This document shows, one piece after another, positions 1 through 7,033 of a stretch of 64,000 bases of DNA. Each line of letters opens with the position of its first letter. Position 1 is the first letter of the stretch. The notes under the pieces were generated by a model. It was not told where the DNA came from and ran no database searches. It saw nothing but the letters and a program-made list of their open reading frames with translations. A program made the translations under genes and the position numbers. The DNA is from Calothrix sp. C42_A2020_038 (lineage in GTDB: Bacteria > Cyanobacteriota > Cyanobacteriia > Cyanobacteriales > Nostocaceae): positions 1 through 64,000 of the forward strand of contig JACYLQ010000014.1 of NCBI GenBank assembly GCA_015272395.1. The letters run 5' to 3'.

Positions 1-21
1 AAGACTGTCGGGCGAGGGCGA

Positions 22-47
22 AAGCCCCCGTGCTTCAGCCGGGGCTT
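22..47. repeat. GC-rich hairpin resembling an IS200/IS605-type end
   Basis: A seven-base-pair stem (AAGCCCC at 22-28 with GGGGCTT at 41-47) closes a 12-base loop containing TGCTTCAG. Hairpins of this look are common at the ends of cyanobacterial IS200/IS605 (TnpB) elements. No transposase is visible in the window, so this may be the edge of an element lying off the left side, or a solitary remnant. The family assignment is inference. Confidence 0.3.
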
Positions 48-92
48 AGCTTACAACCTACCCTTGTAAGAGGGGGTTTCGGTAGTGATTAG

Positions 93-299
93 ATGGTGTG
101 CCAGGGCGAAACTCGGCAAAATTCAGATTGGCAATTAGTTCATGTTTCTAACGAAGAAGAAACTTTTAACGATAGAAAGCATAGTGATTTAATTAATTTA
201 ATGCCTGAAGTGTATAAACAGGCGCCTTGGATTGAAGTCGAAGCCAAACACAAGGAAGAAGCTATTGCAAATTTACGCGAATGGTGGCTTGATAATTGA
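93..299 (+). CDS. small hypothetical protein (68 aa)
   Basis: I do not recognise this protein. It is short, soluble and acidic, with no membrane segment or signal peptide. The C-terminal half is helical and charged and ends in a Trp-rich tail (EWWLDN). A stop codon lies directly before the ATG, so the frame cannot extend upstream. No strong ribosome-binding site is visible, and the N-terminal third may have been created by the repeat-like DNA to its left. It could equally be a truncated C-terminal fragment of a larger protein. Confidence 0.4.
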   Translation: MVCQGETRQNSDWQLVHVSNEEETFNDRKHSDLINLMPEVYKQAPWIEVEAKHKEEAIANLREWWLDN

Positions 300-341
300 A
301 AACAATATCATCTCCGGTAACATAACCGTAATTAACTCCTC

Positions 342-370
342 GTAGAGACGCAATTAAATCGCGTCTCTAC
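342..370. repeat. dispersed cyanobacterial inverted repeat (GTAGAGACGC type)
   Basis: A perfect ten-base inverted repeat, GTAGAGACGC then GCGTCTCTAC, flanks a nine-base AT-rich loop. Repeats of this sequence are widespread in intergenic DNA of filamentous cyanobacteria. Degenerate relatives occur in this window near 19426-19455 and 32562-32621. No function is known to me. Confidence 0.75.
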
Positions 371-584
371 ATTGGTTTTTCACCAGATAGACTCGGAGCG
401 TTGGGTTTTGCTAATAGTTCAGCCATTAACCGAACATGATATCAGTACTAATATGCTATCCATGCAAAGTGACCAAAGTCATGGAACTATTCATGACTAT
501 AGCGAGAACTATTTTTATTGGATATGAGGCTAAATAGTAGCTAGGGAAAGGTATTAACTTACCATACGTTGGTTTCAGCATAAT

Positions 585-620
585 AAAACCTCGCGAATTA
601 TCTTAAATTTGCGAGGTTTT
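585..620 (-). terminator. terminator hairpin of the ECF sigma/anti-sigma operon
   Basis: AAAACCTCGC (585-594) pairs perfectly with GCGAGGTTTT (611-620) around a 16-base AT-rich loop. Read on the minus strand the stem ends in a T tract, about 45 bases after the stop of the anti-sigma gene. The symmetric T runs mean it could also stop transcription coming from the left. Confidence 0.65.
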
Positions 621-666
621 TCTCTCAACATTTTGCTCACAACCAAAGAACATGGAAATATGCTGA

Positions 667-1266
667 TTAATATTCATCATCCATCGAAGTGCGAAACAAG
701 AACATACAACCACCTTTTGTATAAGGAGCATGGGATGAACCGGGTGTGGAGCGGATGTAGTCAAAAGTACCATAGACTTCTGAGCCAATTATCAAATCAC
801 CTTCCAACATATAAATTTCCTCACCTATTGCGTGACGATGTAAGGGATAATGCACACCCTTTTGTGCCCGCAAAATTCCTACGACTTCGCGCTTGACGTT
901 ATCAGTATGTAAAATCGCAATTTCTACGCCTGGAACTAGGTGAGGTTGCCATTGAATATCTTGCGCGCGTACCGCAGTCAAAGACCTTTGGACATTCTCT
1001 GATTGATTTTGATTTATTGGCTGATGAGACTCAACAGGCGCCAGTTCCAAAAGCGCGAACAATCTATCCTTCAAATCTGTAGCCATTGCCACAACGGGCA
1101 CACCGTAAGGAATAGCTGTTGCGGCTGTGTAGTAGTAAGCTAATTCTTCAGCTAGCTCTGGAAATTCTTGCAACTGCTGCTCAACCCAAAGTCGCTTTGA
1201 ATCACTTAATAAGTCTAATACATATAGTGGAGCTAATTCGCAGAAACAATAGTTTTCAATAGCCAT
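667..1266 (-). CDS. putative anti-sigma factor with C-terminal ChrR-like cupin
   Basis: 199 aa. The N-terminal ~50 residues (APLYVLDLLSDSKR.. then PELAEEL) resemble the helical sigma-binding region of RskA/ChrR-type anti-sigma factors. From about residue 105 the protein is a ChrR-like cupin with HRHAIGEE, a later G..YIRSTPGSSHAP stretch and candidate metal ligands at His, His, Glu and His. The zinc-binding HxxxCxxC motif of classical ChrR is not evident; only CFC near residue 7 is seen. The gene starts five bases after the stop of an ECF sigma factor gene, so the two are surely co-transcribed. Inference: it holds the sigma factor inactive and releases it after oxidative or redox sensing by the cupin. 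The ligand is unknown. Confidence 0.7.
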   Translation of the reverse strand: MAIENYCFCELAPLYVLDLLSDSKRLWVEQQLQEFPELAEELAYYYTAATAIPYGVPVVAMATDLKDRLFALLELAPVESHQPINQNQSENVQRSLTAVRAQDIQWQPHLVPGVEIAILHTDNVKREVVGILRAQKGVHYPLHRHAIGEEIYMLEGDLIIGSEVYGTFDYIRSTPGSSHAPYTKGGCMFLFRTSMDDEY

Positions 1267-1271
1267 TATTA

Positions 1272-1832
1272 CTATTCAAGTGCTGATTTTAACTTATTCA
1301 AGCCTAACCTAATTCTGGTTTTGACAGTACCCAAGGAAATGCCTGTTTGAACTGAAATCTGACTATGGCTTAAACCATGATAATAAGCGAGTTCAATTAC
1401 CAGACGCTGTTCTGAGGGTAAAAGTTTTAGTGCGGCTAACACGCGCGAGCGACGCTCACTAACTACTACCTCCTCAATCGGGTCTACACTCGAAGATAAA
1501 GTTTGCGTCTCTGAAACTTTGGTTAAAACTGGTGTTAATGGTTGACTTCGTTGAAGTTTACGCAGTTTATCTAAAATTCGACTGCGAGTTAGCATAAAAA
1601 GCCAAGTATCAACTCTACCTTTAGTCGCATCATAGCGTTCGGAGATGCGCCAGACTTGAGAAAAAACATCCAGCACAACCTCTTCACTTTCCTCGACTGA
1701 TTTCAAACTTTTAAAGGCTACGGAGTAGATAATTCTAGCATAACGATTATACAGTTCCTCAAAAGCAGTCTGGTCATGCTTGGCGATCTGATTTAGCAAT
1801 GAGTGATCAGAAGCTATGGGTCGGCAATCCAT
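1272..1832 (-). CDS. RNA polymerase ECF-type sigma factor (sigma-70 region 2 and 4 only)
   Basis: 186 aa, the usual ECF length. Region 2 spans roughly residues 20-95 (AFEELYNRYARIIYSVAF, then DVFSQVWRISERYD and WLFMLTRSRILDKLR). Region 4 spans about 125-183 (LLPSEQRLVIELAYYHGLSH, then ISLGTVKTRIRLGLNKLK), a helix-turn-helix for the -35 element. Region 3 is absent, as expected. It lies directly upstream of a ChrR-like cupin anti-sigma gene, the classical sigma/anti-sigma pair. It would direct core polymerase to a small stress regulon, probably including its own promoter. I cannot assign a SigG/H/I/J-type name. Confidence 0.88.
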   Translation of the reverse strand: MDCRPIASDHSLLNQIAKHDQTAFEELYNRYARIIYSVAFKSLKSVEESEEVVLDVFSQVWRISERYDATKGRVDTWLFMLTRSRILDKLRKLQRSQPLTPVLTKVSETQTLSSSVDPIEEVVVSERRSRVLAALKLLPSEQRLVIELAYYHGLSHSQISVQTGISLGTVKTRIRLGLNKLKSALE

Positions 1833-2117
1833 TTACAGGCTTAGTTTTTTTCAATCTAAGGAACTTCCAAAAAATTAATTCTCCCGGAATATGGGGTGGA
1901 CATCCATACCTGCCCTGAAAATCTGACGGGCGAGGACACCTATCCTACAAAAAATTTTGAGTATTTATTTAATTGCAAGTCCCTAACTACAGAGTATATC
2001 CTTTTCTCGTCAACCATTGACTATGAATCTGTTTTCGTTGGGTGTAATATAAAAACTAATAAAGACTTCTATACGCAAGCATGTTTTGTTTGCTAGGTAA
2101 CAAGTAACTGACTACCA
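1833..2117. other. divergent intergenic region with a dispersed palindromic repeat
   Basis: This spacer separates the ECF sigma gene (leftward) from the Hsp70-like gene (rightward) and must hold both promoters. It contains a degenerate copy of the repeat family whose core reads GGGCgaggacacCTATCCTAC (about 1923-1946). A 66-codon open frame at 1896-2096 has no ribosome-binding site, has no recognisable product and overlaps the repeat. I see no RNA gene. Confidence 0.5.
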
Positions 2118-3719
2118 ATGGCAATAGCAATCGATTTTGGCACCAGTAATACCGTCATTGCGCGCTGGAATCCAGTCACTCAGCAACCAGAGACTCTAAA
2201 TATACCGGGTTTATCGATTCAACAAAGTTTTAATCCTCCGTTGATTCCAAGTTTGGTGTACATCGAAGATGCGTCTAAAAGTCAAGTTTTGGTGGGACAA
2301 AAAGTACGTGACCAAGGTTTAGATTTATCGAAAGACCCAAGATTTTTTCGCAGTTTCAAGCGTGGTATTGGCGCCTCACTACAAGGATTTTTACCAGAAC
2401 TCGATGGGCAAATGGTAACATTTGAGAAAGTGGGGAAATGGTTTTTGACAAGTGTTATCACTTCTTTGAGTACAACCAATCCCGAAATAGCAGAGTCATT
2501 GGTGTTAACAGTACCTGTTGATAGCTTTGAAGCATACCGTCATTGGTTGGGAAGCGTTTGTCAAGACTTAGCGGTGCAAGAAGTGCGGATGCTTGATGAA
2601 CCAACAGCAGCAGCCCTAGGTTATGGAATTGCCGACCAAGATATACTACTAGTAATTGACTTTGGTGGTGGTACGCTTGATTTATCGTTAGTACGTTTGG
2701 ATAAAAGCTCACAGCAGGGAAACAAACCATTGGGATTTTTATTAAAGTTTGGTAACAAGTCACTTGCAGAGGACTCCAAACAAAAAGTTAAAACAGCGCG
2801 CGTACTAGCGAAAGCTGGGCAAAATTTAGGTGGTACTGATATTGATAATTGGGTAGTAGATTATTTTGTTCAAAATATAGGTATAGTCGCAAGTCCTTTG
2901 ACCACACGTTTAGCAGAAAAGGTCAAAATTCAGCTTTCAACCCAAACCAGCGCTACCGAAGTTTATTTTAATGATCAAACGTTTGAAACCTACGAACTCA
3001 GTTTAAATCGAGAAACCTTTGAGAGCATTCTTAAAGACCATGCATTTTTTGAACGTCTTGATGACTCAATGACAAGCTTACTCCAACAAGCACGGCGCCA
3101 GGGCATCGAAGTTTCAGATATTAACTCAGTCTTACTGGTGGGTGGAACATCACAACTTCCAGCAGTGCAAACATGGGTAAAAAATTATTTTGATGCGAGT
3201 CAAGTTCGTAGCGAGCGTCCGTTTGAAGCTATCGCACAAGGCGCCTTACAATTAACGCAAGGTGTGGAAATCAAAGATTTTTTGTATCACAGCTACGGTA
3301 TTCGCTATTGGGATAAGCGTAACAATCGTCATAGTTGGCATCCCATAGTTAAATCAGGTCAACCTTACCCAATGACTCAACCTATAGAACTACTTTTAGG
3401 CGCCTCGTTGGAAAATCAGCCCAGCATTGAACTAATTATGGGCGAATTAGGCGCCGAAACTGGTGGTACAGAAGTTTTCTTTGATGGTGATAGGTTAATA
3501 ACTCGTCGTCTTGATAGTAGTGTAACTAGCGTCAAACCCCTCAACGATAAAGATGGTGCTAGAACTATCGCCAATTTAACTCCTCCCGGTTTTCCCGGAA
3601 GCGATAGAATTAAAATCTACTTTCAAGTCGATGAGCAACGTTTTTTACGAATTACTGTAGAAGATTTACTCACAAACCAAACACTACTCGAAAACCAATT
3701 AGTTGCACAGTTAAGTTGA
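2118..3719 (+). CDS. Hsp70 family protein (DnaK-like ATPase, non-canonical)
   Basis: 533 aa. The N-terminal ~370 residues are an actin/Hsp70-fold ATPase: phosphate-1 motif DFGTSNT (residues 6-12), phosphate-2 motif VIDFGGGT (about 179-186) and the adenosine motif LLVGGTSQLP (about 339-348). The C-terminal ~150 residues are far shorter than the substrate-binding domain of DnaK and lack its lid. This architecture is typical of the cyanobacterial 'Hsp70 family protein' group, distinct from DnaK1-3. Role inferred: ATP-dependent chaperone or regulator with an unknown client. It stands alone, transcribed away from the ECF sigma operon. ATG at 2118 is well placed, since the first residues are already the phosphate-1 strand. 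Confidence 0.85.
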   Translation: MAIAIDFGTSNTVIARWNPVTQQPETLNIPGLSIQQSFNPPLIPSLVYIEDASKSQVLVGQKVRDQGLDLSKDPRFFRSFKRGIGASLQGFLPELDGQMVTFEKVGKWFLTSVITSLSTTNPEIAESLVLTVPVDSFEAYRHWLGSVCQDLAVQEVRMLDEPTAAALGYGIADQDILLVIDFGGGTLDLSLVRLDKSSQQGNKPLGFLLKFGNKSLAEDSKQKVKTARVLAKAGQNLGGTDIDNWVVDYFVQNIGIVASPLTTRLAEKVKIQLSTQTSATEVYFNDQTFETYELSLNRETFESILKDHAFFERLDDSMTSLLQQARRQGIEVSDINSVLLVGGTSQLPAVQTWVKNYFDASQVRSERPFEAIAQGALQLTQGVEIKDFLYHSYGIRYWDKRNNRHSWHPIVKSGQPYPMTQPIELLLGASLENQPSIELIMGELGAETGGTEVFFDGDRLITRRLDSSVTSVKPLNDKDGARTIANLTPPGFPGSDRIKIYFQVDEQRFLRITVEDLLTNQTLLENQLVAQLS

Positions 3720-3886
3720 CACTTCATTAATTGAGTGCCACTTGTGCAGCTTAAATGCATAGGCTAGCTTTACTGTCAATGCGTAAGTCGTAGAATTTTA
3801 GATTTAGCGTTTGTATATTTTTTTTAAGATATTTCTCTAAAATACATAATTAATGATGGTTTGCCACTACTCAAATATATAGGTAG

Positions 3887-3909
3887 AGGTGCCTTCGGTT
3901 AAGGCACCT
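3887..3909. terminator. hairpin between the hsp70-like gene and the next gene
   Basis: AGGTGCCTT (3887-3895) pairs perfectly with AAGGCACCT (3901-3909) around a five-base loop. Only a short T run follows. It lies 168 bases after the hsp70-like stop and 30 bases before the next ATG. It could be a weak terminator or a structured leader of the downstream gene. Confidence 0.4.
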
Positions 3910-3938
3910 TTAAGGAAACTTTGAGGAGTATCTAAACT

Positions 3939-4313
3939 ATGTCAACCACAAAAAACATACTTAACTTATCACTCGTAGGCTTTTCGATCTCGGTTCTTGC
4001 AGCTTCGACTATTGGTTTTTTTTACAGTCCCTCTGCTGTTCAAGCACAGAAAAGCCAAAGGCCAACAGTTGCAAGAGTTACACAATTATCAAATGGTGAC
4101 TTAGCTTGTTACATCACGTTAGTCGATAGTAAAGGAAAGAAGCACAACAGTATTGTTGGAGGTTTTGATTTTTGTGCGAAACCAAAAACTTACTTAAACA
4201 AAAGAGTACGTCTAACCTATGGTCAAATGCGAATTAATGATTGTCAAAGCGCAGAACCTTGTGGTAAAACGCGCGTGGTAACAGGGATTAGAAAGATGCA
4301 AGTTATTAAGTAA
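3939..4313 (+). CDS. small exported protein of unknown function (124 aa)
   Basis: The first ~36 residues form a Sec signal peptide: a short basic start, a hydrophobic core (SLVGFSISVLAASTIGFFY) and a likely AQA cleavage site before QKSQRP. The mature ~88 residues are basic and contain four cysteines (DLACYI, FDFCAK, NDCQSAEPCG), suggesting two disulfides in the periplasm. GAGGAG about 12 bases before the ATG is a good ribosome-binding site. I do not recognise a named family. A hairpin sits in the leader. Confidence 0.65.
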   Translation: MSTTKNILNLSLVGFSISVLAASTIGFFYSPSAVQAQKSQRPTVARVTQLSNGDLACYITLVDSKGKKHNSIVGGFDFCAKPKTYLNKRVRLTYGQMRINDCQSAEPCGKTRVVTGIRKMQVIK

Positions 4314-4380
4314 TATTTAAGCTCCACCTAGGGGTTAGGTTTTTAAGAGGATATTTAAAAAGTATAAAAACATACATTAA

Positions 4381-4500
4381 CTTCCTCTCTCAGCCTTTCC
4401 CTGACACGGGGAGAGGCTTTGAAACCAGTATTTTTTTGTTCACCTTCCCGCATCTGGGAAGGAGTTAAAGGTTAGGTTAGAGCGTTAACATTGATACTTT
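4381..4500 (-). repeat. ~120-bp interspersed repeat, copy A
   Basis: Read on the minus strand, this begins AAAGTATCAATGTTAACGCT and continues through a CCTTCCC/GGGAAGG hairpin, GAACA..AAAATAC, GTTTCA and CTCCCC blocks. The same order of blocks occurs in the opposite orientation at 37895-38011 (copy B), and a shorter relative lies at 54507-54550. Copy A is wholly intergenic, in the ~295-base spacer between two convergent small exported-protein genes, and contains no open frame. Confidence 0.8.
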
Positions 4501-4608
4501 CCAAACACCCTCTAAGACAACCGCGACTAAATGGAGTATCAAAACTACAATGCCAACAGGCGCCATGAATGATATGGTAACATCTCTGTGACTAGATTAC
4601 GTATCTAC

Positions 4609-5019
4609 TTACTTGAGTAAGTGAATTGCAGCACCAGCAGCGGCGCCAGTTATCGCGTTATTTCCAGTGTTTCTATTTCCTCGAATGGCTCCTGCTGCTA
4701 CACCAGCACCAGCACCAACACCGATATCTTGAACTGCGTTACGGTTTGTTCTGCGAGCTCTATTGGTGCTGCCTTGTTTTGTAGTACCCTGTGCCGCATT
4801 GACAGCAGCACCAGCAGCACCACCGTTAACGGCATTGCCTAAAAAGGAACCTCGACCAGTAATTAAACCAGCAGCGGCACCAGCAGCAGCGCCAACACCA
4901 ATATCACGTAGAACTCGGTCGTCTGCTGATGCTTGTTGTGCTGGCAATAATGTGGCGCTGAACAAGGTTGTAGCCATTAAGCCAGGTAGTAATTTGCGTT
5001 TTAAGGATAGATTTATCAT
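4609..5019 (-). CDS. exported glycine-zipper protein
   Basis: 136 aa. A signal peptide covers residues 1-32 (LLPGLMATTLFSATLLPAQQ, then ASA before DDRV). The mature protein has two copies of a glycine-zipper unit: DIGVGAAAGAAAGLI with GGAAGAAVNAA, then DIGVGAGAGVAAGAI with GAAAGAAIHLL. They are separated by a basic, Asn-rich linker. Glycine-zipper (YmgG/17-kDa antigen-like) segments insert into or span membranes as packed helices, so an outer-membrane or periplasmic location is likely. The function is unknown. It is monocistronic. Confidence 0.75.
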   Translation of the reverse strand: MINLSLKRKLLPGLMATTLFSATLLPAQQASADDRVLRDIGVGAAAGAAAGLITGRGSFLGNAVNGGAAGAAVNAAQGTTKQGSTNRARRTNRNAVQDIGVGAGAGVAAGAIRGNRNTGNNAITGAAAGAAIHLLK

Positions 5020-5140
5020 GCACCTACCTATTCATTCAATAATATGTTGTGTTTTTGCTCTTATCTCTAGTTTAAAGAATATTACTGAAATGAGAATTGT
5101 AATGTTTAACTTACGTAAGTGTCACATCATACTTATGAAA

Positions 5141-5503
5141 TCACATGATTGGGGGATGTTTAATATCAAGAGTTTCATTTAATAACTTGGGTTGAGTTGA
5201 TGCTGAAATATCCTTTAAAGCTTGTTTTTTCTCGACTACAGCTTGTCGAAAACCTAGGACAATTAGTATGTTAGTAAGCGTTAAAAACACTTCTGCACTA
5301 CCATGCAACCAGTCAACATTTGCTAAAGATTGACCATAGTGCAGTTGGGCATAAATTCCAGCAGGAATTGTAACTGCGACAAATACGAGAGTTCCATAAA
5401 AGCCATACAGAGCTAGTTTGGGCATTTGACCGGAACGGGTAATAAACCATAAAAAACCCAAATAAGGAAATAGCGAAAGCGCAAATAAAGTTTCTTTTGA
5501 CAT
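5141..5503 (-). CDS. DUF3593 family membrane protein
   Basis: 120 aa with three hydrophobic segments: LFALSLFPYLGFLWFI, LALYGFYGTLVFVAVTIPAG and a later TLTNILIVLGF. The latter two flank HYGQSLANVDWLHGSAE, a motif region typical of DUF3593, a family of cyanobacteria and plastids. The C-terminal 30 residues are a hydrophilic tail. It follows the DUF2499 gene after 20 bases on the same strand. The pair is conserved and probably encodes interacting thylakoid or plasma membrane proteins. The molecular role is unknown. Confidence 0.8.
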   Translation of the reverse strand: MSKETLFALSLFPYLGFLWFITRSGQMPKLALYGFYGTLVFVAVTIPAGIYAQLHYGQSLANVDWLHGSAEVFLTLTNILIVLGFRQAVVEKKQALKDISASTQPKLLNETLDIKHPPIM

Positions 5504-5523
5504 GTTGATGTAACTAAAAGTTT

Positions 5524-5829
5524 TTAAACTTGCTGTGATTTACTCGCGCGCCACACAAAGAATGCGGCAATCAATAAAGTAAAATTACCTAATACTGTCA
5601 TGCTAGCTTGTAATGTTACTAACCATTCCAAAGATGGAGAATTATCAAAATAATGCCATGTACAAGCACACATAGCGCTGACTAATGCTGGTAACATTGC
5701 AAATGACAAACCCCACCAAGTCTTATTTTGAGTAAGTTCACCATAAGTCCAAATTAACCAAATAGCGGCTATCCATTCAATAACGCTAGAAATATGAATT
5801 ATCCAAGTGGGAATTGAAAGAGCGTGCAT
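5524..5829 (-). CDS. DUF2499 family membrane protein
   Basis: 101 aa from the chosen start. MHALSIPTWIIHISSVIEW is the conserved N-terminus of DUF2499, so I start at the ATG whose complement is 5827-5829. An open frame extends upstream to 5910, but its extra 27 residues (NPSPNPSPLRGRG) are a translation of a common cyanobacterial G/C-rich intergenic repeat and are very unlikely to be native. Three hydrophobic segments and ALVSAMCACTWHYF are visible. It precedes the DUF3593 gene by 20 bases. Both families occur in cyanobacteria and plastids; function unknown. Confidence 0.85.
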   Translation of the reverse strand: MHALSIPTWIIHISSVIEWIAAIWLIWTYGELTQNKTWWGLSFAMLPALVSAMCACTWHYFDNSPSLEWLVTLQASMTVLGNFTLLIAAFFVWRASKSQQV

Positions 5830-5854
5830 AAAAATCAAAAATAGTAGTATTTGT

Positions 5855-5900
5855 ATACCCCGTCCCCGCAACGGAGAGGGGTTAGGGGAGGGGTTATGTA
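5855..5900. repeat. G/C-rich dispersed repeat (CCCCTCTCC/GGAGAGGGG type)
   Basis: The stretch CCCCGTCCCCGCAACGGAGA, followed by GGGGTTAGGGGAGGGG, is a well-known intergenic repeat type of filamentous cyanobacteria. Here it abuts and extends the DUF2499 open frame. Related fragments lie inside the cobN gene near 9675-9735. Confidence 0.6.
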
Positions 5901-5989
5901 TCGGGTTCACATACCCAGTTTATATAAAAGCTGTTAATCTAAAATCCATTCATTGTCGAAGATAAATCTAAAATCCACAATTATTTACT

Positions 5990-7027
5990 ATGCGCGCGTT
6001 ACTATCTGGATATTACGGAAAAGGGAATGGTGGTGATGAAGCACTGTTGGCAACACTTTTACAAATGCTTCCATCACACGTTACACCTGTAGTGCTGTCA
6101 GGAAACCCTGATGAAACGAGTCAGCGTTATGGAGTTGAGGCATACGAACGTATGTCTATTCCTACCGTAATTAAAACTTTACGTTCGTGCGATGCATTTA
6201 TTTGGGGTGGTGGTAGTTTAATTCAAGATGCAACAAGCGCAATTAGTCCATTTTATTACGGCGCCTTGATGGCATTAGCGCAGAGAATGGGGTTAAAGAC
6301 TGTAGCCTGGGCACAGGGTATTGGTCCACTCAAACGGGCACAAGCACGTTGGTTAGCAAAACAGACATTCAGTAATTGTACGAAAGTAAGTGTGCGAGAT
6401 AATGCGAGTGCAGCACTGTTAACAGAATGGAAAATTCCCCATTTTTTGGCGCCAGACCCAGTGTGGGCAATGGAATCAAAACCAACACCAGGATTATGGG
6501 ACTTACCTGCACCAAGGGTAGCAGTAACACTTAGGTCACATCCTCAACTAACGGCACCAAGGTTAGAAACATTAACACGCGCGTTAGTTGATTTTCAAAA
6601 AGCAACACAAACATTTATAGTGCTTTTACCGTTCCAGAAAGCACAAGATTATGCGATTGCTCAAGCTATCCAACCTGCACTCAAAGACGTTAGTAAAGTA
6701 TTACATTTTGAAGAACCGCAAATATTGAAGGGTGTGTTTCGCGGTGTTGAAATGGCGATAGGAATGCGCTTACATAGTTTGATTATGGCAGCAAGCGAAG
6801 GATGTCGAGCATTTGCAATTAGCTATGACCCCAAAGTCAATCGTTTGATGGAAGATACGGATATGCCAGGTTGGGATTTGGCAAATTTACCTAATGATGC
6901 CAACGTAATTAGTAAAACTTGGATTGAACATTATGCTAACGGTGAGCCATTATCGCCAGATAAAATACAATATTTACTAGATAGGGCACTAATTCATAAA
7001 GCGGTTTTAAGTGATGCTTTGAACTGA
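5990..7027 (+). CDS. csaB: polysaccharide pyruvyl transferase CsaB
   Basis: 345 aa, full length for CsaB. The N-terminus LLSGYYGKGNGGDEALLATL is the family signature. It is followed by FIWGGGSLIQDATS and VAWAQGIGPL, and by GMRLHSLIMAASEG in the C-terminal half. The enzyme transfers pyruvate from PEP to a cell-wall-linked polysaccharide, which in other bacteria creates the anchor for SLH-domain proteins. That fits the two SLH proteins encoded at 22 and 52 kb. It converges with the histidine kinase gene, leaving only six bases between stops, so there is no room for separate terminators. Confidence 0.88.
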   Translation: MRALLSGYYGKGNGGDEALLATLLQMLPSHVTPVVLSGNPDETSQRYGVEAYERMSIPTVIKTLRSCDAFIWGGGSLIQDATSAISPFYYGALMALAQRMGLKTVAWAQGIGPLKRAQARWLAKQTFSNCTKVSVRDNASAALLTEWKIPHFLAPDPVWAMESKPTPGLWDLPAPRVAVTLRSHPQLTAPRLETLTRALVDFQKATQTFIVLLPFQKAQDYAIAQAIQPALKDVSKVLHFEEPQILKGVFRGVEMAIGMRLHSLIMAASEGCRAFAISYDPKVNRLMEDTDMPGWDLANLPNDANVISKTWIEHYANGEPLSPDKIQYLLDRALIHKAVLSDALN

Positions 7028-7033
7028 TCACAA

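Noticed and set aside
1896-2096. 66-codon open frame between the ECF sigma gene and the hsp70-like gene
   Set aside because: It has no ribosome-binding site, overlaps a dispersed repeat and has no recognisable composition or family.
2118-3719. DnaK chaperone
   Set aside because: It is only 533 residues with a truncated, unrelated C-terminus and no dnaJ/grpE neighbours; it belongs to the wider Hsp70 family.
4763-5182. 139-codon plus-strand frame opposite the glycine-zipper gene
   Set aside because: The minus-strand frame has a signal peptide and clear glycine-zipper repeats; the plus-strand frame is a shadow of its alanine/glycine codons.
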